From positions 4,774,001 through 4,838,000 of the forward strand of contig JBHGNT010000020.1 in assembly GCA_043228905.1 (NCBI GenBank): a stretch of 64,000 nucleotides of DNA, read 5' to 3'. The notes below the pieces were generated by a model, which did no database searches, had not been told where the DNA came from, and worked only from the letters and a program-made list of their open reading frames with translations. This stretch comes from Azolla caroliniana (taxonomy: Eukaryota; Polypodiophyta). Positions 55,901 through 64,000 of this stretch are shown piece by piece. How positions within the stretch are numbered: position 1 is the stretch's first letter; the number at the start of each line of letters is the position of its first letter. Position numbers and translations under genes: made by a program.

Positions 55901-56085
55901 AATAGACATGTACGACGATGCCACTCACATGATGGTTCTTTTTCACAAACACAAGACCTCCATAGCTCAGAAACGGATGCATAAGTCATGTTTCATGCAT
56001 TACACCTATTATCCTCCCCATTTGGTCTACAAACCTCACAAGTGCAGACACATAAGTCCCCGTGTATACCCTTAGAACCAGACAA
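52934..56085 (-). pseudogene. Degenerate DDE/D-type transposase-like gene (copy B)
   Basis: Minus strand, exons 56085-55304 and 53771-52934 around a 1532-base intron. The first exon shows a Cys-rich part (LCVCTCEVC; HRRTCLLRTCKVC). It then shows VIVSVIDFAENYTFKVQNEV, QSMHW, FYISDDKKHDTLFVQRCFKL and HWVWSDGVAS. The second shows MQWNSFGSGHGKGEHDGAGA and VIKRAL, then a C-terminal region similar to copy A (NHQDLAVLLEVGDHFAVL type). Aligned with copy A, D in DFAENY, D in WSDG and E/D in GKGEHDG are candidate catalytic acids. Stops lie at about 56003, in the SQF codon at 55335, at about 53574 and at about 53266, so it is dead. The N-terminal exon is cut off by a gypsy fragment. Confidence 0.75.
53772..55303 (-). 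repeat. Intron of copy B filled with a roughly 147-bp minisatellite
   Basis: The donor (minus strand) is TCGTCAG|GTAATT and the acceptor AAAAGCAG|GTATTT, splitting an Arg codon (phase 2). Within, AGTACAATGTGTCTATGGAG and neighbours recur at 54561, 54707, 54854 and 55001 (146-147 bases apart). More diverged units with the same GAGAACACT.CA and TGATTTAGTA.AGATACAA blocks go back to about 53860. About nine units in all make up nearly the whole intron. Confidence 0.82.
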
Positions 56086-56225
56086 AGAAAACTAGCAAAC
56101 ACCGGATGAAGCAGAACCGGAAAGAGCCGGATGAAGAAGGCCGGTGAGAGTCTCTCACTGGATGAAGAGACATATTTGTAAATAGAAGAAAGTATAAAAA
56201 TATATATATTACATGCATAGGGCAA

Positions 56226-56278
56226 GATTCGAACCTCGCACCTCCATGTTAAAAATGTTAAGCCTTATCATTATACTA
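56226..56278 (-). other. tRNA-like module in the gypsy LTR
   Basis: On the minus strand TAGTATAATGA stands at the A-box place (one mismatch at the end) and GGTTCGAATC is a perfect B-box core. It corresponds in position and orientation to 3731-3783 in the solo LTR. Confidence 0.55.
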
Positions 56279-56771
56279 GCGTATTATGAATTTTAAAGTT
56301 ATACTAAACTTTATCCCATGTAAAATTTCTAGACATGCATGGTACAAAAAGTTCTTCATGCATAGACACTCGAGTTAAAAGAAAAGATGAGATAGAAAGC
56401 TAATCATGCACATGCAGTGTGCATGAAAAGTAAAGATAGGAAAAGCATGATGCTTGCATGTGATAAACTTAGACTCTTCCAACACTATATAAGGAAGAGA
56501 GAAAGATGTATGGAGGTTGTTGATTATTTTACAAGGGGATTAATATAATATAATCGTGGGATCCACGAGTTTGCTACCTATTTTACTCTCTTAATTTGAG
56601 TACTCACTAATACACTATACTCGTGGGATTCACGAGTTTTTCATATCTTTCTTTCTTACAATATATTTCATATTCTTAATTGCCTTAGAATTTTCTTTCC
56701 TCCTAGTCCAAAACCCTAGCGGTTCCCACCCAGCTCACGCAACGATCCGGAGCCGTAAGGCACGACACAAG

Positions 56772-56790
56772 TGGTGAACCCGACGTGAAC
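56772..56790 (+). other. Probable primer-binding site, not initiator Met type
   Basis: TGGTGAACCCGACGTGAAC starts five bases after the LTR end CACGACA. Its complement would end GGGTTCACCA, as a tRNA 3' end with CCA should. I cannot say which tRNA. It differs from the TGGTATCAGAGC sites of the copia elements. Confidence 0.5.
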
Positions 56791-57962
56791 ACGGGTGGCA
56801 AGGAGATGGAAAATCAACCGGAGGCTAACAACATGATGATGATGTTCGAGCGGATTCTTCAAGAACAACGTGCAATGTCGGAGATAGCGGTGGTAGTAGA
56901 GCGGCTCATGCAACGGATCGGGCAATTCAACGGGAAGGACGTATCGCGCTATCTTCGGGACTACAAGGCGGACTGCAAGTGGCATCCTTCAACCGGGTGG
57001 CTACCGACGGGCTTCAAGCAAGTATCCACGGGCTACGACAACAAAATCCGACGTGGGAAGCATTTGAAGAGGCGCTAAAGACCACGTTCGCTATCGAGGA
57101 CTCCTCCAAGGCAACGCGGAGAGGATTTGAGGATTGGGTGGAAACGCCGGACAAGGGTATGAAGGTCCTCGATGTGTTTTCGGCATTTGAAAGTCAGTTC
57201 GGGAGGTTGTCTGTGAGAGATCAAGCTATCCTCACACCGGACAAAGTTATCATGTTCTTACGAGCCGTAGACGTCTGGGACTGGAAGGATCTTGGAGTGC
57301 TTCTAGAGGACACGACTACCGAGAGTGGCCTCACCAAAACATGGGAAAGCGTGCGGGATATCGTCGCGCGATACACAAAGAGGGGACAATGGCTTGCCAA
57401 CGAAGAAAAGAGGGTTTCGGAACCGATTCCGAAACCGAGATCCGGATCGGAAGACCATCAACCGCGGGCTCGAGAAGCTACGACTGAGAAGGGAATCGAC
57501 GCAACTATGGTGGAGCAGTTGCTGAAGGAGATGGAGAATCTAAAATTCGCGATGGTGAAGAAGTCGGATGACCGTCCCACAAGTTCCAAGTATATGGACT
57601 GTCGATGCATATGGTACGATAGCACCGAACATGATCGGAGGGATTGCGACGAGCACAAGGAAGCGCTACGACAAGATCTTATCTACCACGAGGGAAATCG
57701 GATTCATTCGATGGACTCTTGGAAGCCGCTCCGACCGAACTTCTAAAAAGGCGGCATGAAGAAGGTCCTAGAGGAGGAAATAATGGCGAAGAGCAATTAC
57801 ACGACAACCGCGGGAATACGTGTCGGGGAGTCATCGGGAGCAAAGGTGTCTTTTTGGCCGGAAGTGCTAGAAAGCACCAAGAAAACCGACTCTAACGAGA
57901 TCCGAAGCACCGCCCGCGGAAGGCATCCAGGAAGCTACGGGATGGGAGTGCCCCGTGGATAA
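56785..57962 (+). pseudogene. gag of the LTR-X gypsy family
   Basis: It starts MNTGGKEMENQPEANNMMMM and has an N-terminal helix (FERILQEQRAMSEIAVVVER). At about 56975 the frame shifts from SRYLRDYKADCK to ASFNRVATDGLQASIHGLRQ. Then 255 codons are open (TWEAFEEALKTTFAIEDSSK, FEDWVETPDKGMKVLDVFSA, FLRAVDVWDWKDLGVLLEDT). At about 57590-57650 lies a zinc-knuckle-like CRCIWYDSTEHDRRDCDEHK, in which the first Cys pair is altered. A TAA at 57744 is followed in the same frame by KGGMKKVLEEEIMAKSNYTT to a stop at 57960. It would encode the capsid. Protease and pol are missing. Confidence 0.8.
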
Positions 57963-58356
57963 GAATAGTGTGTTTGCTTTATGCCAATTGCATGAAGTGT
58001 ATGTGGGTGGAAGCATACGAGTGGAAACAATTAGCTATGTCCTTGACATAGCTAATTAGCTATGCAAAAAGCTACCATTGATAAATAGTCATTTTAGTAA
58101 AAAGCCATCATTAATAAATTAAGTATGCAAAAAACTACCATTGAAAATACTAGAGTGTTTTAATTACATATGTAAATGAGTGCCATAAATGTGCAACATA
58201 AATTGATGTGTGCACCATAAATGTGTACCATAAATTATATATCGAATTCCTAGGTCCATTATGCATGATCCTTTGCCACATCACGTAGGCCATCTCTAGT
58301 TGAGTACTGTGGGTTAGTTGCTACCACTGTTGCTAAACCCTATCGAGTCCACCTGC
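57963..58356. other. AT-rich stretch without a gene
   Basis: Short repeats of AGCTACCATTGA and CCATAAATGTG.ACCATAAA are visible, and one TAGCTAATTAGCTATG palindrome near 58048 of the type that fills the intron at 60097-61612. I see no coding feature. Confidence 0.5.
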
Positions 58357-59035
58357 CGCCACTCTACACTGAGGGGCCGCTACTGTGCGTTCCAAGCATC
58401 ATCAAAGAGCTGCTCAATCTGACGGGGTTCTCTTCTCTGTGACACTCTACACTCAGGGGCCACTACTGTGCATTCCAAGCATCATCAAAGAGCTGTTCAA
58501 TCTGACGGGGTTCTCTTCTCTGTGCCACTCTACACTCAGGGGCCATTACTGTGCGTTCCAAGCATCATCAAAGAGCTGTTCAATCTGAGGGGGTTCTCTT
58601 CTCTGTGCCACTCTACACTCAGGGGCCATTACTGTGCGTTCCAAGCATCATCAAAGAGCTGTTCAATCTGAGGGGGTTCTCTTCTCTGTGCCACTCTACA
58701 CTCAAGGGCCGCTGCTGTGCGTTCCAAGCATCATCAAAGAGCTGTTCAATCTGACGGGGTTCTCTTCTCTTTGCCACTCTACACCCAGGGGTTGCTACTG
58801 TGCGTTCCAAGCATAATCAAAGAGCTATTCAATCTGACGGGGTTCTCTTCTCTTTTCCACTCTCACTCAGGGGCCGCTACTGTGCGTTTCAAGCATCATT
58901 GGTAACTGTTCAATCTGACGGGGTTCTCTTCTCTATGCCACTCTATTCTCAAGTGCCTTCTATGTGCGTTTCAAGCATCATCGGTAACTGTTCAATCTGA
59001 CGGGGTTCTCTCCTCCATTGCCATCATTCTATACT
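58357..59035 (+). repeat. 83-bp minisatellite upstream of transposase copy A
   Basis: About eight head-to-tail units with the blocks CACTCTACACTCAGGGGCC, TGTGCGTTCCAAGCATCATC and TCAATCTGACGGGGTTCTCT recur at 83-base spacing (ATG-like GTGCGTTCC at 58385, 58468, 58551, 58634, 58717, 58800). The last two or three are shorter and diverged. Since 83 is not a multiple of three, the small reading frames in it are accidental. It ends about 300 bases before the ATG at 59347. Confidence 0.9.
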
Positions 59036-59346
59036 CAGTTGCCACTACTGTCCAGTTCCGGATTGCTTCCACATTTCGATTTGACGGAGTTCACTCATCC
59101 AACGGCAACATTCTACACTCAGTTGTTGCCATTGGTCGGTCTTGGATCGCCTCCTCAACTGTTGGATCCAACGGAGTGAAATCCTCTACTGTTCGGTCTT
59201 GGATTGCAATAACTTTTCTATCTATTGATTATCTTGTGTATTGTTGTGTCTAATCTTGTGTATTGTGTGGAATATTTTTGTGTATTGTTGTTGCCCATAG
59301 CCATCTTTAATACTTGTTTTTTTTTCTGGAAATTTAGGGTTTTAAC

Positions 59347-62300
59347 ATGTCTAGCCAAATGGAAGGGGAAGAAGGGTGTTTAGAATTACCCCTCAATGAT
59401 CATAAGGATAGGGATGATGTTATCAGGACACAACAAGCCATACGAAACTATTGGGCAGAAAAAAAAAGGAAACATCGTCAATTGTTGAAGGATACGAAAG
59501 CCACACTCAGTAAAGGTAAGGATAGTTTAGCTGAGAATGTAAGTAATGCGACTACCATCATAGAGAGAAAGGTTGTAGACTATTTCAATGTTCAAACCAA
59601 GCACATCAGCAATGAAGAAAAGAAGGTAGTACTTTATGGAATATGTAATGATCCATCGATAAAGGACTTAGTTGATTGTGATGGTCTTAATGCAAACATA
59701 TCATCTATTTTAGTAAATAATCTTCGTAATAGTTTCGTATCCATGAGCAGGTCAGAAGATGATCTTGTCTTAAAAAGGTCTAGTCTAATGATGTTACTTA
59801 ATAGTGATGTTGACGATATAAACATCAGTGAGCTATCTAAGGTAATTGGTGTTAGTAGAAAAACAGTGTACAATACAATGAACCGTATAATTTCCTCGGG
59901 TGAAGGAACTAGTCTACTAAAGCTAACTACAAGATGTAAGCCAATGACACCCATAACATTTGAAATCAAGGATGTAATCACAATGTTTTGGACTAATGAG
60001 AGTAGGGTTTCACCCAATAAAAAGGATTTATGCAGGAAACGTGTTGGAAGAAATCAATACGAGGAGCATCCCATTCATATTCTTGATGTACCTCAGGTAT
60101 TTACATTTATCTCAACATTTGTTTTGACTCTACTCGGAAAGTTAATTAGCTCAGTTAGCAGAAAAGCTAATTAGCTTATCAGTTACATTTACCTCAGTTA
60201 GCTAATAGGATCGCTACTACATAGGTAACTAGCTACTCTCAATAGTTACTACCATGATAGCTAATTAGCTATTCTCAATACCTCATTTAGGTACTACCAG
60301 ATAATTAGCTGTACTGCTAGCTAGTTAGCTATTTCGTTATTACTAGCTAATTAGCTACTAGGAAAGCTAATTAGCTACCATGATAGCTAATTAGCTACTA
60401 TGATAGCTACTACATAGGTAACTGGCTACTCTCAATAGCTACTACCATGATAGCTAATTAGCTATTCTCAATACCTCATTTAGGTACTACCAGATAATTA
60501 GCTGTACTGCTAGCTAGTTAGCTATTTCGTTATTACTAGCTAATTAGCTACTAGGAAAGCTAATTAGCTACCATGATAGCTAATTAGCTACTATGATAGC
60601 TACTACATAGGTAACTGGCTACTCTCAATAGCTACTACCATGATAGCTAATTAGCTATTCTCAATACCTCATTTAGGTACTACCAGATAATTAGTTGTAC
60701 TGGAAGCTAGTTAGCTATCATGGTAGCTAGTTTGTTATTTCGTTATTACCAGCTAATTAGCTACTAGGAAAGCTAATTAGCTACCATGATAGCTAATTAG
60801 CTTACTAGGATAGCTAATTAGCCACCGTGATAGCTAATTAGCTACTAGACCAGCTAATTTGCTACCATGATAGCTAATTAGTTAGGATAGCTAATTAGCC
60901 ACCATGATAGCTAATTAGCTACTAGACCAGCTAATTAGCTACCATGATAGCTAATTAGTTACTAGGACAGCTAATTAGCCACCATGATAGCTAATTAGCT
61001 ACTAGACCAGCTAATTAGCTACCATGATAGCTAATTAGTTACTAGGAAAGCTAATTAGCCACCATTATAGCTAATTAGCTACTAGACCAGCTAATTAGCT
61101 ACCATGATAGCTAATTAGCTACTAGACCAGCTAATTAGCTACCATTATAGCTAATTAGTTACTAGGAAAGCTAATTAGCCACCATGATAGCTAATTAGTT
61201 ACTAGGAAAGCTAATTAGCCACCATGATAGCTAATTAGCTACTAGAGCAGCTAATTAGCTACCATGATAGCTAATTAGCTACTAGGACAACTAATTAGCT
61301 ACTAGGACAGCTAATTAGCTACCATGATAGCTAATTAGCTACTACGACAGCTAATTAGCTACCATGATAGCTAATTAGCTACTAGAATAGCTAATTAGCT
61401 ACCATGATAGCTAATTAGCTACTACGACAGCTAATTAACTACCATGATAGCTAATTAGCTACTAGGACAACTAATTAGCTACTAGGACAGCTAATTAGCT
61501 ACCATGATAGCTAATTAGCTACTAGAATAGCTAACTAGCTACTAGAATAGCTAATTAGCTACTAGGATAGTTAGCTAGTTACGAGAATAACTAATTCCCC
61601 TTTATTACGCAGGTCGATTTATTTATTAGGTTCAAACGAATGCATCCAACTATCAAAGTTCAACTACGAACATTCGAGTCTCTTAAGCCACACTTTGTGA
61701 GACGCTTAAAGGATCGATACACATGTTGTTGCATTTACCATGTACAGATGGGTTTTCTGAAGGACTCTGTTAATCTACTACGTCACCATAGCGCATCCCT
61801 AACTAATACAGTTTGCAAATGTGGGTGCCCAATCTGTCGATCAAGCCCGCAAGAGGAGTGTAAATCATCTGAGCACGTTATCTCTTCCATGAGTTATTTA
61901 TTAGATTCAATATTGTGTCCGAGAGAAACTGACGCTATCTTCCATATTCATAAATGTGTCATGGGTTTATATGTCAAGATTGTGGCCCTACTAGATTTAG
62001 GTGGTGTCCAAATGAATTGAGTAGTGAAATATTGATCTCTGTGAAGTTATTTGAGTCAGTGAACACCAATTTCGAAGGAAATGTGTGTAAAAGAAAGGAT
62101 CTAGTTCGGAAGATGCTTAAACCAAGGGATTTGGTGTCTCTGTTTGTAGTATCTCTAGGAAAGTTCATTAAACACAACTTCATTTATTCATGGCAGGCCC
62201 ATCAGTTTAAGACTTGCATATCTGATTTCCCAAATGATGTAGTAGTCTCAGTAGTAGATTTCGCAGAGAATTATACTTTCAAGCAGCAGAATGAAATTCA

Positions 62301-63456
62301 ATCTATGCATTGGTGTTCAGTTCAGGTAACCATTTTTGTGCACATAACATATTTTCGAGTTTCAGGTGATGTTAAAAAAGTAATTCATTTCTTTATTTCC
62401 GATGATAAGAAGCATGATACCTTGTTCGTCCAACACTGTTTTAAGTTACATTGGCAGTGGTTATTAGCTCAACGTTTGGAGCTTACTCAACATTGGGTCT
62501 GGTCTGACGGAGCTGCGTCACAATTCAAGGCTCGACGTCCATTTTATTTTGTGGGGAGGTATCCTACTATAACAGGTTTGGAGATGAGATGGAATTTTTT
62601 TGGGTCTGGCCATGGTAAAGGTGAACATGATGGTGCAGGGGCTGTTATAAAGCGGGCACTTACCCATGAACAACTAAAGACAGATGGTGTGCACATGAAT
62701 TGTGCATCACATTTAGTTGAATTTTTAAGAACAAATATGTCAACGAGTGCCACAGGTGTTTATTCCTCGCAAGTCCGAGATATCAAACGTGAATTTTGGG
62801 AAGTGAAGATAGATGAAGTAAATAGGGAGAAGACCTGGGAGTGCCAAGGAATTCCCGAATTGCGATCTCTGCATGCTGTTCGCGGTTATTCCAGGTTGGA
62901 TGGTCATTGTATTGCGGTTAGAGAATTGACTTGTTTTTGCTTCCATTGTGTGCAGGGAAATTGGAGATATTGTCTAAACAAAGCATACATTCAGAATTGG
63001 GAGTATCACACTCTGAATGATAAGGAAGCAGTTGATGGAGAAACAGGGCAGAATGCTGACTTCACATATGAGGGACTTGGAGATACTTTGAGTGATGTCC
63101 TGAACGTTGGGGATAACTTCGCTGTAAATGCTGAAGAAGGCAATTCAGAGGGTGCTGATTTCTATATATTAAAGTGCACGGTTAGTAAACAGTGTGCAAG
63201 GCAGAATATTGTAGATGCATGGGGAAATTTTGTATCTGCCGGGACATTCTACATCGAAGGCATTTTTTATGCAAAACTAGATGACTACGAATATGTGTAC
63301 AGGCTGTTAGAAGACAAACCAGCGGCGTATATGTACTCTCATTTGGTCAGATGCATCAACGTCCCAATGTCAGAATACAATAGCTGCTCCGGTTTATACA
63401 CTGTTGGTGCTAATGTGTATGAATGTATTTACAATAGTATGCCATGGAATTTGTAG
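59347..63456 (+). CDS. DDE/D-type transposase-like gene (copy A), one intron, one frameshift
   Basis: Exon 1 is 59347-60096 (250 codons), the intron 60097-61612 (phase 0, CCTCAG|GTATTT ... ACGCAG|GTCGAT), exon 2 61613-63456. N-terminal residues 35-50 are basic (YWAEKKRKHRQLLKD) and a helix-turn-helix candidate lies at about 158-182 (INISELSKVIGVSRKTVYNT). Exon 2 begins with a conserved-looking PTIKVQLRTFESLKPHFVRR, Cys/His clusters (YTCCCIYH; VCKCGCPIC; CHGFICQDCG), then the RNase H-like core: VVDFAENYTF, HWVWSDGAASQF and FFGSGHGKGEHDGAGA. The Asp in DFAENY, the Asp in WSDG and Glu or Asp of GKGEHDG are candidate catalytic acids. One base is missing near 61953, which shifts the frame between 61640-62020 and 61954-63456; otherwise it is intact. 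I recall similar unnamed proteins in animals and plants but cannot name the superfamily. Confidence 0.72.
60097..61612 (+). repeat. Intron of copy A made of AGCTAATTAGCT palindrome arrays
   Basis: Nearly the whole intron consists of repeats built on the perfect 12-base palindrome AGCTAATTAGCT. In the first part a 193-bp unit recurs (GCTACTACATAGGTAACT at 60213, 60406 and 60599). From about 60780 to 61590 shorter units of about 44 bases follow, alternating ACCATGAT and ACTAG(G/A)(A/C)(C/A)AG between palindromes. Its splice sites are good and it is phase 0, so it is a plausible intron in spite of its content. Confidence 0.88.
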
Positions 63457-63933
63457 CTACAAGTAGCACTTACCATGTTCTCTTGTAAAACAAACATGTA
63501 TTTCGCGAAAACAGATCAATAAATTCGTTTGGAATCAATTTCTTGTATACAGTCTGCTTTCTGTGCTTCTTTCTCAATAAAATCATGTCTTTTTTGTTAA
63601 GTTTTAAGTTATAAGTTATAGCGAAATAGTCATTAGTAGCTAATTAGCTGTACAAATGCAGCTAATTAGCTGTACAAATGTATTTACAATAGTATGCCAT
63701 GGAATTTGTAGCTACAAGTAGCACTTACCATGTTCTCTTGTAAAACAAACATGTATTTCGCGAAAACAGATCAATAATTCGTTTGGAATCAATTTCTTGT
63801 ATACAGTCTGCTTTCTGTGCTTCTTTCTCAATAAAATCATGTCTTTTTTGTTAAGTTTTAAGTTATAAGTTATAGCGAAATAGTCATCAGTAGCTAATTA
63901 GCTGTACAAATGCAGCTAATTAGCTGTCAATAG
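63424..63933 (+). repeat. 255-bp tandem duplication over the 3' end of copy A
   Basis: TGTATTTACAATAGTATGCC begins at 63424 and again at 63679, and the copies agree almost base for base, including CAATAAAATCATGTC. The first copy contains the last codons and stop of the transposase; the second repeats them without the gene in front. Both contain AGCTAATTAGCTGTACAAATG units at the end. AATAAA at about 63575 and 63831 are possible polyadenylation signals. Confidence 0.9.
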
Positions 63934-64000
63934 CTAAATAGTCATCAATAGAATGAAATCAACAATCTGCAACATATTCCTCAAATTACACAGTAGATAA
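63934..64000. other. Window end, no feature
   Basis: AT-rich sequence with one more AGCTAAATAGTCATCA-type piece. No terminal inverted repeat of the transposon can be defined before the window ends. Confidence 0.4.

Larger units (their letters stand above)
56086..57962 (+). mobile_element. Gypsy fragment (LTR-X family): LTR, primer site, gag
   Basis: The LTR lacks its start; from about 56150 it follows the solo LTR at 3623-4364 (TATATATATTACATGCATAGGG, GTGGGATTCACGAG, TCCTAGTCCAAAACCCTAGC) and ends CACGACA at 56767. A primer site and gag follow. The element stops at about 57962 inside or just after gag, with no protease or RT. Both ends are therefore truncated. It cuts off the 5' part of the transposase copy B. 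Confidence 0.78.

Noticed and set aside
58385-58816. Series of 60-67 codon frames spaced 83 bases apart
   Set aside because: They are the same minisatellite read in successive frames; the unit length is not a multiple of three.
58357-59035. CRISPR-like array
   Set aside because: The units are contiguous 83-bp tandem repeats with no unique spacers, next to no cas-like gene, in a eukaryotic setting.

Overview
The window looks like nuclear DNA of a land plant. Ty1/copia and Ty3/gypsy LTR retrotransposons nested in each other make up most of it. Several copia elements have a primer-binding site of the type TGGTATCAGAGC, which matches plant initiator tRNA-Met. A few genes are split by GT-AG introns. 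I see no rRNA gene, no convincing tRNA gene, no CRISPR array and no bacterial or organellar gene cluster. The protein flavour of the elements suggests a non-angiosperm plant, but the sequence alone does not settle the lineage.

Layout. 1-553 is the RNase H end of a copia element, running into a truncated LTR of a recurrent gypsy family that I call LTR-X (554-1023). 1024-7252 is a minus-strand gypsy element with a solo LTR-X inside it (3623-4364). 7253-8749 holds nothing I recognise. 8750-11100 holds a collapsed copia fragment with a 108-bp tandem repeat, then a gypsy gag/protease remnant. From about 11.1 kb to 39.65 kb there is one large nest. An outer copia (11107-20361) is split by a minus-strand copia (12020-18729, target duplication gtaaa), which is itself split by a deleted chromovirus-like gypsy (15117-16642). 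The LTR of the outer copia (20362-20717 plus 30955-31217) is split by a 10.2-kb gypsy element (20718-30954) whose two end LTRs face each other. That LTR is followed directly by the primer site and gag of another copia (31218-31433 plus 38603-39650), so two copia bodies appear to share one LTR. The second body is split by a further copia (31434-38602, target duplication tatgt), which carries two solo-LTR-like insertions. 39651-40990 is an LTR plus a short gypsy fragment.

From about 41 kb on, the DNA is AT-rich and full of minisatellites. It holds a multi-exon plus-strand gene of unknown function (42.0-51.7 kb). Its last exon is interrupted by a fairly young copia (45865-51240, target duplication ctaat). 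Converging on it is a minus-strand degenerate gene (56085-52934) for a DDE/D-type transposase-like protein, cut off by a gypsy fragment (56086-57962). A second, nearly intact copy of the transposase gene lies at 59347-63456.

Most striking are: (i) two elements, one inside the other, that end in the U3 terminus of the same LTR type on both sides, as inverted repeats; (ii) tRNA-like A-box/B-box modules, always antisense, in the U3 part of LTRs of several families; (iii) two related transposase genes with introns at different AG|GT sites, each intron made almost wholly of tandem repeats; (iv) a possible two-gene DNA transposon with convergent genes. Nearly all retroelement reading frames are broken by stops and frameshifts, so none of these elements looks autonomous.
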